From assembly GCF_000963965.1 (NCBI RefSeq), contig NZ_BAMX01000014.1:1-64000 (forward strand): a stretch of 64,000 nucleotides of DNA, read 5' to 3'. Below the pieces are notes generated by a model. The model was not told the DNA's origin. It saw nothing but the letters and a program-made list of their open reading frames with translations, and made no database searches. This document shows, in pieces, positions 57,383 to 64,000 of the stretch (within the stretch, counting starts at the first letter, position 1; the number at the start of each line of letters is the position of its first letter). Both the position numbers and the translations under genes were made by a program. This stretch comes from Acetobacter orientalis. GTDB lineage: Bacteria; Pseudomonadota; Alphaproteobacteria; Acetobacterales; Acetobacteraceae.

Positions 57383-58581
57383 GCAGAGGGGCCTTTCTGT
57401 GCTGCGCGGGCAGAGGGGAGAAGAAATTCACGCCCAATTTTAACCCGCTCAGTTCCATTATAAGAGACTATATCGGCTGTGGCGTAGGTTTCGTTCCAGA
57501 GGTCTGGAATAAAGGAGCCTGTGCCGACAACATCTATTGGGGCTTTGGCATCTGCCATGCAGGCGCATTTGGTAACCCCAAAGCCAGATGAGGCAATAAT
57601 TTTAACATGCGGGAAGCCTGCCTCATCCAACGCATCGCGCATGCGCCATACCGCTGCGGCTGAAACGCCGGTGCCAATAAGGTAGCGCAGCTCTGTGTCT
57701 GAGCGGTAACGGCGCAGGGCTTGGGGGGCGTGGCGGTCTACCACCGCGTAAGATTCTTGCGGGTTTAACCCCTCTAAAAAACGCCCGCCGTGGGTATCTA
57801 GGCGCATGGCCAGCTTGCCTTGGCCCGCAAGGTCTGGAAAGCGGCGGCATACGGCCAGTGCGTCTGTTATTTCTTTGCCAAAGTAATCAACCAGCACCAC
57901 TAAATTGGTGTCGGGGTAAATTTCGCTAAACATTTCTGCGGCCCGTACGGTCGAGCCTGCATAACCAATAAGGGCATGCGGCATGGTGCCGTAGCCCTGC
58001 GTGGTGTCAAAGAATGGGGCAACGGCATCGTTTGCGGTGCCGACAAACCCTATTGCGCCGTCACGTTGGGCAGCACGCCCACCGACCGAGGCCGCATAGG
58101 CCATAAGTTCTTGCATTTCGTAGCCAGCGCAGTGGCGGGCATCCATAGCGAGAAAGCGCGTGTGGGGCAGAGAAAGGGCAATTTGGTACGCACGGTGGGC
58201 GGCCACGCAGGGGCTACCGAGCTTTTGCAGCAAAAGCGTTTCCAGATCGGCCAGATGCGTGAAAGAGCCGGTAATGTAGACAAGGGGTTCACCCGCGCCA
58301 ACCCATTCACCCTCTGGGTGCACAATGTCTACCTTATAAGGGGCATTGCGTTGGGCCATAACATTTTTAAGCCACTCCAGCATAAGGCCCGGTGCAGAAA
58401 TAACCGGCCTGCGAATGAAGTAGGCGTAAGTCACCTCGCAGTCTCCAAAGTGAGAGACAATTTGCTTGGTGCGGTTGAAGTAGGAATCCGTGCGGGCGGT
58501 AATAACGGAGTCGGGGAGGGGAGAGGCGGAAGAGGCCGTTTCTACGCCGGGCGTATTCGTACCAAAACTAGGCTGCACCAT
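57379..58581 (-). CDS. pncB: nicotinate phosphoribosyltransferase
   Basis: A 400-residue type II phosphoribosyltransferase that salvages nicotinate with PRPP to make nicotinate mononucleotide for NAD. It begins DSYFNRTKQIVSHFGD and has AGEPLVYITGSF, VGTANDAVAPFF, GTMPHALIGYAG, RLDTHGGRFLEG, and IIASSGFGVTK with VDVVGTGSFIPD, matching the short NAPRT group. The ATG at 58581 follows AGATAAGG. The gene overlaps the acidic hypothetical gene downstream; the class II DAHP synthase gene lies upstream on the same strand 106 bases away. Confidence 0.85.
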   Translation of the reverse strand: MVQPSFGTNTPGVETASSASPLPDSVITARTDSYFNRTKQIVSHFGDCEVTYAYFIRRPVISAPGLMLEWLKNVMAQRNAPYKVDIVHPEGEWVGAGEPLVYITGSFTHLADLETLLLQKLGSPCVAAHRAYQIALSLPHTRFLAMDARHCAGYEMQELMAYAASVGGRAAQRDGAIGFVGTANDAVAPFFDTTQGYGTMPHALIGYAGSTVRAAEMFSEIYPDTNLVVLVDYFGKEITDALAVCRRFPDLAGQGKLAMRLDTHGGRFLEGLNPQESYAVVDRHAPQALRRYRSDTELRYLIGTGVSAAAVWRMRDALDEAGFPHVKIIASSGFGVTKCACMADAKAPIDVVGTGSFIPDLWNETYATADIVSYNGTERVKIGREFLLPSARAAQKGPSA

Positions 58582-58687
58582 CCTTATCTCATCTCCATTC
58601 CAATTAGGACTGATTGGATGATGGGGGTTCGGGGTGGTGCGGTAAAGGCACCCCCCGGTTCTGTGATCGAGCTTGTGCCCGAAAAAC

Positions 58688-60067
58688 TTAACGTTTGCCG
58701 GTGAGCTGCTCAGCCATAAGGAAGGCAAGTTCCAAAGACTGTTCAGCGTTCAGGCGGGGGTCGCAGAAGGTTTCGTAACGGTCTGCAAGGTCAGATTCTG
58801 TTAGGCAGTGTGCGCCACCAACGCATTCTGTTACGTTTTGGCCGGTCATTTCCATATGCACACCACCAGCATGCACGCCTTCTGCCGCGCACACGTTAAA
58901 GAAGCCAGTGACTTCTTTAAGGATGGAGTCAAATGAGCGTGTTTTGACCTTTTGCGTGGTAGAAATGGTGTTGCCGTGCATGGGGTCTGTCAGCCACGTA
59001 ACGGTGCGGCCTGTATTTTTAACAGCACGCATAAGTGGGGGCAGATGGTCTTCAATTTTCTCTGCACCCATACGAGAGATAAGCGTAATACGCCCGGCTT
59101 CATCGGTTGGGTTGAGAATATCGAGTAGTTTTTCAAGGTCTTCCACCGTGCTGGTGGGGCCAACTTTAATGCCCAGCGGGTTCCGTACGCCACGCAAAAA
59201 CTCAACATGGGCACCATCTGGCTGGCGGGTACGATCCCCAATCCAGATAAAATGGGCTGAGCAGTCGTACCATTCGCCAGAGGTAGAATCGACGCGGGTT
59301 AGGGCCTGCTCGTAAGGCAGCAACAGGGCCTCGTGCGAGGTGTAGAACTCGGTTTCATCTACTTGCGGGGCAGAGGCGGCATCAATACCGCATGCCTGCA
59401 TGAAGGAGAGGGTCTCCCCAATTTTTTCGGCCATAACGCTGTAACGGTCTGCCAATGGAGAGCGCTCAACAAAGTCTAGGTTCCAGCGGTGTACTTCGTG
59501 CAGGTTGGCGTACCCCCCGCGTGAAAAAGCGCGCAGCAGGTTTTGAATGCCAGCAGACTGAAAGTAGCCGGTTTCCATGCGGGCAGGGTCAGGAATACGG
59601 GCTTCAGCCGTAAATTCTGGCCCGTTGATGATGTCGCCACGGTATGAAGGCAGGGTAACACCGTTGCTCGTTTCCGTATCTGACGAGCGGGGCTTGGCAA
59701 ACTGGCCAGCCATACGGCCCAGCTTAATAACCGGCACTTTGGCGCCAAAGGTAAGCACCACAGCCATTTGCAACAGCACGCGGAAGGTGTCGCGCACCAC
59801 ATCGGCTTTAAATTCGCTAAAGCTTTCAGCGCAGGCCCCGCCTTGCAGCACAAAGGCTTTGCCTTGGGCCGCTTGCGCAAGCTGGCTACGCAGGCGGCGT
59901 ACTTCACCTGCAAATACCAGTGGTGGGTAGGCGCTCAGGCGGCCTTCAACAGCTTTCAGAGCAGCGTCATCTGGGTAAGTCGGCATTTGTTTGACTGGAA
60001 ACGAACGCCAGCTATCCGGCATCCAGGTAGCAGACGTCGGGCGGGGCTGGGCGGGCGAGGCAGTCAT
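58688..60067 (-). CDS. aroG: class II DAHP synthase
   Basis: A 459-residue 3-deoxy-D-arabino-heptulosonate 7-phosphate synthase of the plant/type II family. It condenses phosphoenolpyruvate and erythrose 4-phosphate, opening the shikimate route that supplies pabB. Signatures are [30 protein letters not shown] with the metal Cys, [24 protein letters not shown]-like [21 protein letters not shown]-like [39 protein letters not shown] and [13 protein letters not shown]. Start: ATG at 60067. It is a single gene upstream of nicotinate phosphoribosyltransferase. Confidence 0.95.
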   Translation of the reverse strand: MTASPAQPRPTSATWMPDSWRSFPVKQMPTYPDDAALKAVEGRLSAYPPLVFAGEVRRLRSQLAQAAQGKAFVLQGGACAESFSEFKADVVRDTFRVLLQMAVVLTFGAKVPVIKLGRMAGQFAKPRSSDTETSNGVTLPSYRGDIINGPEFTAEARIPDPARMETGYFQSAGIQNLLRAFSRGGYANLHEVHRWNLDFVERSPLADRYSVMAEKIGETLSFMQACGIDAASAPQVDETEFYTSHEALLLPYEQALTRVDSTSGEWYDCSAHFIWIGDRTRQPDGAHVEFLRGVRNPLGIKVGPTSTVEDLEKLLDILNPTDEAGRITLISRMGAEKIEDHLPPLMRAVKNTGRTVTWLTDPMHGNTISTTQKVKTRSFDSILKEVTGFFNVCAAEGVHAGGVHMEMTGQNVTECVGGAHCLTESDLADRYETFCDPRLNAEQSLELAFLMAEQLTGKR

Positions 60068-60471
60068 GGACTTGATCCTGTCAGTTTGGGCTGTTCTTGA
60101 AAGGTGGGGTGATACAGAAAAAAATGTAACCCCCGCAGGCTAAAAGCCACGAGGGACGCCTTTATGTCCAAAACCGGCGGGATACGCAAATTTTGTTGCG
60201 GCTCTGTGCGCCGTGGCGCAACCCTAAAACAGGGCAATGTGCCGTGGTTATGTGCGCTTTGTTGCTACAGCATAACAGCCGGTAAGCTGGTATGTTTGCA
60301 ATAAACGATTTTATTTCAAATGGTTGCGGGTAATTTCGGGGGTATTGCTCAACAGAGCAGTACAAGTTGGATTTTTTTGTCCGTTGGTGCGATACTAAAG
60401 ACTTATTCCCTGCATGCTACGGTGTAAGGTGCAGAGTTAGTTGTCCAAATTTTTTTGTGGGGTAACGCGCA
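60068..60471. other. divergent intergenic region upstream of aroG
   Basis: About 404 bases between aroG and the secreted protein gene, likely holding both promoters. I see no gene, repeat or clear operator. Confidence 0.5.
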
Positions 60472-60876
60472 ATGGCGCAAGTGCTTAAACCAACATGTTT
60501 GCTTTTGGCTGGCCTAAGTGTTGGTGCAGCTCTGGTTTGTGGCGTACCCGCAGCCAAAGCCGCACCGGGCTTAACGCCAGATGGCGATATTTCTTTTAGC
60601 GATGGCAGCGGTGCCTACGGTGCACAGGGGCAGGACAGTAAATCTGCCGAGAAAAAGACCGTGCATGGCCACCGTAGCTTGCCACCGGGCTACCAAGATG
60701 CGCCGTCTATGGAATTTAACCACGGTGATGACCCAGACCATTTGGCAAAAGTGCACCGTGACGGCGTAACCGGGGCAGACCTGTCGCGCTATGGGTCTGC
60801 CTACCAGAGCAGTGGCCCATTTGGTGATGGCCAATTGGGCGATTCAACTGGTAACGGTTGGGTTACGCACCGCTAA
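60472..60876 (+). CDS. hypothetical secreted protein, 134 aa
   Basis: An exported protein of unknown function. The signal peptide (MAQVLKPTCLLLAGLSVGAA...) ends near AKA with cleavage before APGL. The mature chain is rich in Gly, Asp and Ser, with segments such as GDISFSDGSGAYGAQ and LPPGYQDAPSMEFNHG; likely flexible or disordered. Start: ATG at 60472, with only a weak GGGG nearby. It is divergent from aroG and convergent with the IMPACT-family gene. Confidence 0.65.
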   Translation: MAQVLKPTCLLLAGLSVGAALVCGVPAAKAAPGLTPDGDISFSDGSGAYGAQGQDSKSAEKKTVHGHRSLPPGYQDAPSMEFNHGDDPDHLAKVHRDGVTGADLSRYGSAYQSSGPFGDGQLGDSTGNGWVTHR

Positions 60877-60909
60877 AAAGGCGGGCCTGCTTTTCTGGCC
60901 TTAAGGGCG

Positions 60910-61512
60910 TTAGGGTGCCTCTTCTACTACCGCAATATGGGTCTGCCCACTTGTAAGATCCATCATGCGGTGGGTGAAGTCTTGTTGCTGAGCTAAGGGT
61001 AGAGTGAGCACAAATTGTGCGCCCGTTGCATCAAACGCAGGGGGTGTGGCGTCTATGCCCCATTCTTGCAAGCGGGCTTGAATAAGAGACAAGAGCGAAA
61101 ACGGGGCGTGAAATGTTAGGCTTACGCGTTCGATAATAGGCTCTTTTGGGGCCTCGCGCAGGCATTCAGCCGCTGCGCCGCCATAAGCGCGTATGAGCCC
61201 ACCAGCCCCTAATTTAATACCGCCAAACCAGCGTGTAACCACAACCGCTACACGGTCTAGTTTTTGGGCGGTTATAACCTGTAAAATTGGGCGACCAGCC
61301 GTGCCTGATGGCTCGCCCGCATCGTGGCAGCGGCATTGCGGGCCAACTTGCCATGCCCAGCAATGGTGGGTGGCTTCTGGCTCTGCCTGCATAATGGCGT
61401 GAATAAAGCTTTCTGCGTCTTCAATGGTTTTTACAGGTGTCGCGCGGGCCAAAAAACGGCTTTTGCGTATTTCCTGCTCTTTTTCAAATGGGCCGGTCAA
61501 AGTTTCTGTCAT
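60910..61512 (-). CDS. IMPACT/YigZ family protein
   Basis: A 200-residue protein of the YigZ/IMPACT family. The N-terminal domain shows FEKEQEIRKSRFLARA, then the core ATHHCWAWQVG, DAGEPSGTAGRPILQ and VVVTRWFGGIKLGAGGLIRAY, all typical. Eukaryotic IMPACT regulates GCN2; the bacterial role is unknown, with RNA or translation-factor binding suggested by the C-terminal EF-G-like domain. The ATG at 61512 starts just before the family; an in-frame start at 61530 is less likely. Confidence 0.9.
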   Translation of the reverse strand: MTETLTGPFEKEQEIRKSRFLARATPVKTIEDAESFIHAIMQAEPEATHHCWAWQVGPQCRCHDAGEPSGTAGRPILQVITAQKLDRVAVVVTRWFGGIKLGAGGLIRAYGGAAAECLREAPKEPIIERVSLTFHAPFSLLSLIQARLQEWGIDATPPAFDATGAQFVLTLPLAQQQDFTHRMMDLTSGQTHIAVVEEAP

Positions 61513-61664
61513 GGGGTATAGCCATACCAAGCCGCACAGGGTTGCGCAAAAAATGGCGGCACGGTGGCCCAGACTACCCTAAAAATGAACGGACAGTTTC
61601 TGCACGCGTTTGCTAAGCTGGTTGTGTGCGGCGCACTGCCTGCACCAAAAAATGTGGGGGTTTT

Positions 61665-62180
61665 ATGACTGAAGACGCCATGATTGCTGTAAACAAGCTA
61701 AGCCGAGATGCGTTTATTGCCCGTTATGGCTCTCTTTACGCCAATGCAGACTGGGCTGCAGCAGAGGCCTATGCCTGCCGCCCTTTTGTGTCTCTAAAAG
61801 CCCTTAATGCAACGCTGAGTGCAATGATTGGCGCAGCACCGCAAGAGGCGCAACGGCGGGTTTTGCGCGGGTATGTTGGGTTAGAGACCCTGTTAGCCGT
61901 TGCCTCTGGCGTGCCGCAGGCACCAAGTGGTGTACCGGCAGGGCTTGACCGGCTTGCGCCAGAAATTTTTGCGCAGTTTAGGTCGTTAAATAAAGCGTAT
62001 GAGCACCGTTTTGATATGCCGTTTATTCTGGACATGACGGGTTTAGAGGCTACCGACGTTATGGCGGCGTTAGAAAGTCGTTTGCAGCATAAGCCGGAGG
62101 TTGAACTGCATGTAGCCTTGCAGGAAATTACCCGCATGGCAGAAGCTAAGTTGCTGACCATGCCGCCAGTATTGGCCTAA
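61665..62180 (+). CDS. UraD/OHCU decarboxylase-fold protein lacking the catalytic His
   Basis: A 171-residue helical protein resembling 2-oxo-4-hydroxy-4-carboxy-5-ureidoimidazoline decarboxylase. Matches are FIARYGSLYANADWAAAEAYACRPF at the start in short blocks (RPFVSLKAL), the LNKAYEHRFDMPFIL helix, and ELHVALQEITRMAEAKL at the end. The active-site region that should read HP (His67 in the family) instead reads GYVGLE (69-74), so the catalytic His is missing. It is therefore unlikely to be a normal UraD. GGGGG lies before the ATG at 61665. No purine-catabolism genes are near. Confidence 0.75.
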   Translation: MTEDAMIAVNKLSRDAFIARYGSLYANADWAAAEAYACRPFVSLKALNATLSAMIGAAPQEAQRRVLRGYVGLETLLAVASGVPQAPSGVPAGLDRLAPEIFAQFRSLNKAYEHRFDMPFILDMTGLEATDVMAALESRLQHKPEVELHVALQEITRMAEAKLLTMPPVLA

Positions 62181-62326
62181 AATTATAGGCGGGTTGGCTA
62201 AGCACGTTTTTGCTGTGCTGGTTATAAGCGCCCTTAGCCAACAGGTGCAGATTGCGCCGCCTGCCAAAACAGGGCAAAGATGAAACCCACTCAAGTTGTA
62301 GAAGCGTTAGAGAGGGTGATTGCGGC

Positions 62327-62713
62327 ATGGCATATCGGGTTCGTAAAGGGTGCTTCCTCATGATGGGGTTTTTGGCGCTGGCTACCCCCATTGTTGCGGC
62401 ACACCCCGTTATGGCTGCAGATGATGAAGGCGGCGGCGATGGTGATGAAGAAGGCCATAAAGGGCCAGACATGCACAAGCTTGCTGCTAAACCGCCTTTG
62501 CCACGTGCACATAAAGATTTCAGTAAATTTCGCTACGTGCCGCAGGGCGATAAAATAAAAGAACAGGCAGATGCAAACCGCCTGTTTTTTTGGACACCAG
62601 ATGGTAAGCCAGATGGCTACGCCCAACGCCGTGGTAGCAATATTATTTACTACGATGCCCAAGGCAAAGCCATACGCGTACAGCGCCTGCAACCCGGTGA
62701 GCTTGAGGATTGA
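62327..62713 (+). CDS. hypothetical secreted protein, 128 aa
   Basis: An exported protein that I do not recognise. The signal peptide (MAYRVRKGCFLMMGFLALAT then PIVAAHPVMAA) suggests cleavage after MAA; the mature start DDEGGGDGDEEGHKG is strongly acidic. Later come RYVPQGDKIKEQADANRLFFWTPDGKP in short pieces and a C-terminal YYDAQGKAIRVQRL. GAGAGGG lies about ten bases before the ATG at 62327; a TTG at 62252 is in frame but has no ribosome binding site. A strong terminator follows. Confidence 0.65.
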   Translation: MAYRVRKGCFLMMGFLALATPIVAAHPVMAADDEGGGDGDEEGHKGPDMHKLAAKPPLPRAHKDFSKFRYVPQGDKIKEQADANRLFFWTPDGKPDGYAQRRGSNIIYYDAQGKAIRVQRLQPGELED

Positions 62714-62812
62714 GGGCTAACCCAAGTCTCTGGGGAGACTATGTGCAAATTAAAGCTATGCACTGCGCTCTATTTGTTTGCACGTAGGGGTGGTTTGGTA
62801 GCTGGATTTATA

Positions 62813-62844
62813 AAAAAACCTCCCGTTTTACAGGGAGGTTTTTT
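62813..62844. terminator. bidirectional rho-independent terminator
   Basis: AAAAAACCTCCC pairs perfectly with GGGAGGTTTTTT around an eight-base loop, between the secreted protein gene and the convergent ppsR. Confidence 0.85.
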
Positions 62845-62895
62845 ATTTTGTACTCGTGTTAAGAGCGCAAACATACTGCTGGGGTATGCTTGGCG

Positions 62896-63729
62896 TTAGC
62901 TTTGTGGATTATTGATAAGGTCTAGAATAGACGCCGAAGTTTCTTCAATAGAGCGCCGCGTTACGTCAATAATAGGCCAGTTATGGTGGCGGCATAGGCG
63001 GCGTGCCCAGCGGAGTTCTTCTTGCACTTTTTCAAGGTCTACATAGGCATAATCGCTTGTGTGTTCAGCATGTTTACCCATAGGCAACATTTGAGACAAG
63101 CGCGTGCGCCGAATTTCTATAAGCGTTTCGGGGTCTATGGTCAGGCCAATAACGGGGCGCTGTAGGTTAAATAGGGCCTTGGGTGGCTCAATACCCATAA
63201 CCAAAGGTACGTTTGCGGCCCTGATGCCTCTGTTAGCCAAATAAAAGCAGGTTGGCGTTTTAGAAACACGAGATACACCAACCAGCACCACATCAGCTTC
63301 GTTCAGGCCGTTTGTTTCTTGGCCATCGTCATGGGCCAGCACGTAATGCATGGCCTCAATACGCTGGTAGTAGTTTTCGTCCATAATATATTGGCCACCG
63401 GGGTGGCGGGTGGCTTCTTCACCCGTTTCTTCGGACAAAAAGTTCATGGCGTTGTGCAGTACGTCTAGCAGGCGTACCTGTAGGCTGGCGCACCCGGCTT
63501 CCATATCGGCTTGCAGCGCAGGGTCTGTTAGAGACGACATGACAGGCCCACGGTCTAGGGCAATATGGCGTAGCACCCGGCGTAATTGCAGCCGAGAGCG
63601 AATAAGGTTCCAGTGCCGCAGCCTAACTTCCGTGCCGGGAAATTGGGCAATGCAGGCACGGGCTACGGAATCCAGTGTCTGGCCTGTGGCTTCAGAGACG
63701 AGATGTAGGGTTAGTGTTTTCTGGTTCAT
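62896..63729 (-). CDS. ppsR: pyruvate phosphate dikinase regulatory protein (PDRP/PpsR, DUF299)
   Basis: A 277-residue bifunctional kinase/phosphorylase of the DUF299 family that inactivates and reactivates PEP-forming dikinases or synthases by ADP-dependent phosphorylation of a Thr and by phosphorolysis. The N-terminus reads LHLVSEATGQTLDSVARA, and the nucleotide-binding loop is GVSRVSKTPTC, followed by NRGIRAANVPL, the family core. The ppdK gene lies directly upstream on the same strand (its C-terminus is at the window edge), so this is most likely the PPDK regulator. A terminator separates the two. Confidence 0.93.
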   Translation of the reverse strand: MNQKTLTLHLVSEATGQTLDSVARACIAQFPGTEVRLRHWNLIRSRLQLRRVLRHIALDRGPVMSSLTDPALQADMEAGCASLQVRLLDVLHNAMNFLSEETGEEATRHPGGQYIMDENYYQRIEAMHYVLAHDDGQETNGLNEADVVLVGVSRVSKTPTCFYLANRGIRAANVPLVMGIEPPKALFNLQRPVIGLTIDPETLIEIRRTRLSQMLPMGKHAEHTSDYAYVDLEKVQEELRWARRLCRHHNWPIIDVTRRSIEETSASILDLINNPQS

Positions 63730-63744
63730 GATTGTCTATTTTTG

Positions 63745-63776
63745 AAAAAGGCCGCCCGGTAAGGGGCGGCCTTTTT
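63745..63776. terminator. rho-independent terminator between ppdK and ppsR
   Basis: AAAAAGGCCGCCC pairs perfectly with GGGCGGCCTTTTT around a six-base loop, just after the ppdK stop. It would end the minus-strand ppdK transcript before ppsR. Confidence 0.85.
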
Positions 63777-63778
63777 GC

Positions 63779-64000
63779 TTAGGCTTTTACCGCTTTGTTT
63801 TTGCGGGCAGCGAGTGCCGCTTGCGCACTGGCCAACCGCGCAACAGGCACGCGGAAGGGAGAGCAAGACACGTAATCAAGCCCAACCTCTTCAAAGAAAG
63901 AGATAGAGAGCGGGTCGCCCCCGTGCTCACCACAGACACCCAGTTTAAGGTCTGGTTTGGTAGCGCGGCCTTTTTCAACGCCCATACGTACCAGAGCGCC
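63779..64000 (-). CDS. ppdK: pyruvate phosphate dikinase, C-terminal fragment
   Basis: The last 73 residues of PPDK; the rest lies beyond the right edge. The frame is open to the window end. It shows [22 protein letters not shown] (in short blocks [16 protein letters not shown]) with the catalytic Cys of the C-terminal PEP-binding barrel, then [17 protein letters not shown], which are diagnostic. PPDK interconverts pyruvate, ATP and phosphate with PEP, AMP and pyrophosphate. With ppsR downstream on the same strand it forms the usual regulated pair. Confidence 0.92.
   Translation of the reverse strand, partial: GALVRMGVEKGRATKPDLKLGVCGEHGGDPLSISFFEEVGLDYVSCSPFRVPVARLASAQAALAARKNKAVKA

Overview
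The window looks like a chromosomal segment of an acetic acid bacterium (Acetobacteraceae, Alphaproteobacteria). The evidence is moderate G+C content, an alphaproteobacterial gene set (PpsR-type regulator beside pyruvate phosphate dikinase, Mg-type HemB, ELM1-family protein, Bpt leucyltransferase, class II DAHP synthase), and a large Hint_2-type protein of the kind common in this family. The species cannot be decided from the sequence. Genes are tightly packed on both strands. I see no CRISPR array, no intact insertion sequence and no prophage.

Layout. 1-3.8 kb: small accessory genes (chorismate-lyase-like protein, copper-chaperone-like protein, two lipoproteins, HNH nuclease) and gluQ. 3.9-6.3 kb: two tandem PLP aminotransferases. 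6.6-8.4 kb: an AIDA-like/Hint protein whose reading frame is broken at a six-G tract. 8.4-11.2 kb: an orphan Tat-exported substrate-binding protein, tRNA-Asn(GTT), a gene-poor stretch with one orphan gene and a 78-bp MITE-like inverted repeat, and a RidA protein. 11.2-20.5 kb: panC, then an aerobic-type cobalamin corrin-ring cluster cobG-H-I-J, cobK on the opposite strand, cobL-E-M, and cbiD further on.

20.6-34.3 kb: dnaE-pabB-pabC, a secreted protein, a Rieske oxygenase, rpsB-tsf, recO, a Tat-signal esterase and parC. 34.6-43.2 kb: arfB, an AT-rich membrane-protein islet, bpt, hemB, an amino-acid permease, glyA and an M14-like deacylase. 43.5-53.2 kb: a TraB/GumN protein, a DEAD-box helicase, an ELM1-family protein, serB, miaA, ilvB-ilvN-ilvC and sodC. 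53.5-64 kb: a Tat-signal HAD phosphatase, gltX, a small conserved gene coupled to nicotinate phosphoribosyltransferase, class II DAHP synthase, secreted and IMPACT-family proteins, a UraD-fold protein without the catalytic His, ppsR, and the C-terminus of ppdK running off the right edge.

How the genes work together. The cob genes make most of the corrin ring, with CbiD apparently doing the C1 step of the absent CobF; cobA, cobB and the later genes must lie elsewhere. HemB supplies porphobilinogen to the same tetrapyrrole route. AroG, PabB, PabC and PanC feed aromatic amino acids, folate and pantothenate. IlvBNC makes branched-chain precursors, SerB-GlyA makes serine, glycine and one-carbon units, and PpsR would control PPDK. 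The most unusual items are the frame-broken Hint/AIDA gene at a homopolymer, the AT-rich membrane protein, the UraD-like protein lacking its active-site His, and the SodC with a replaced zinc ligand.
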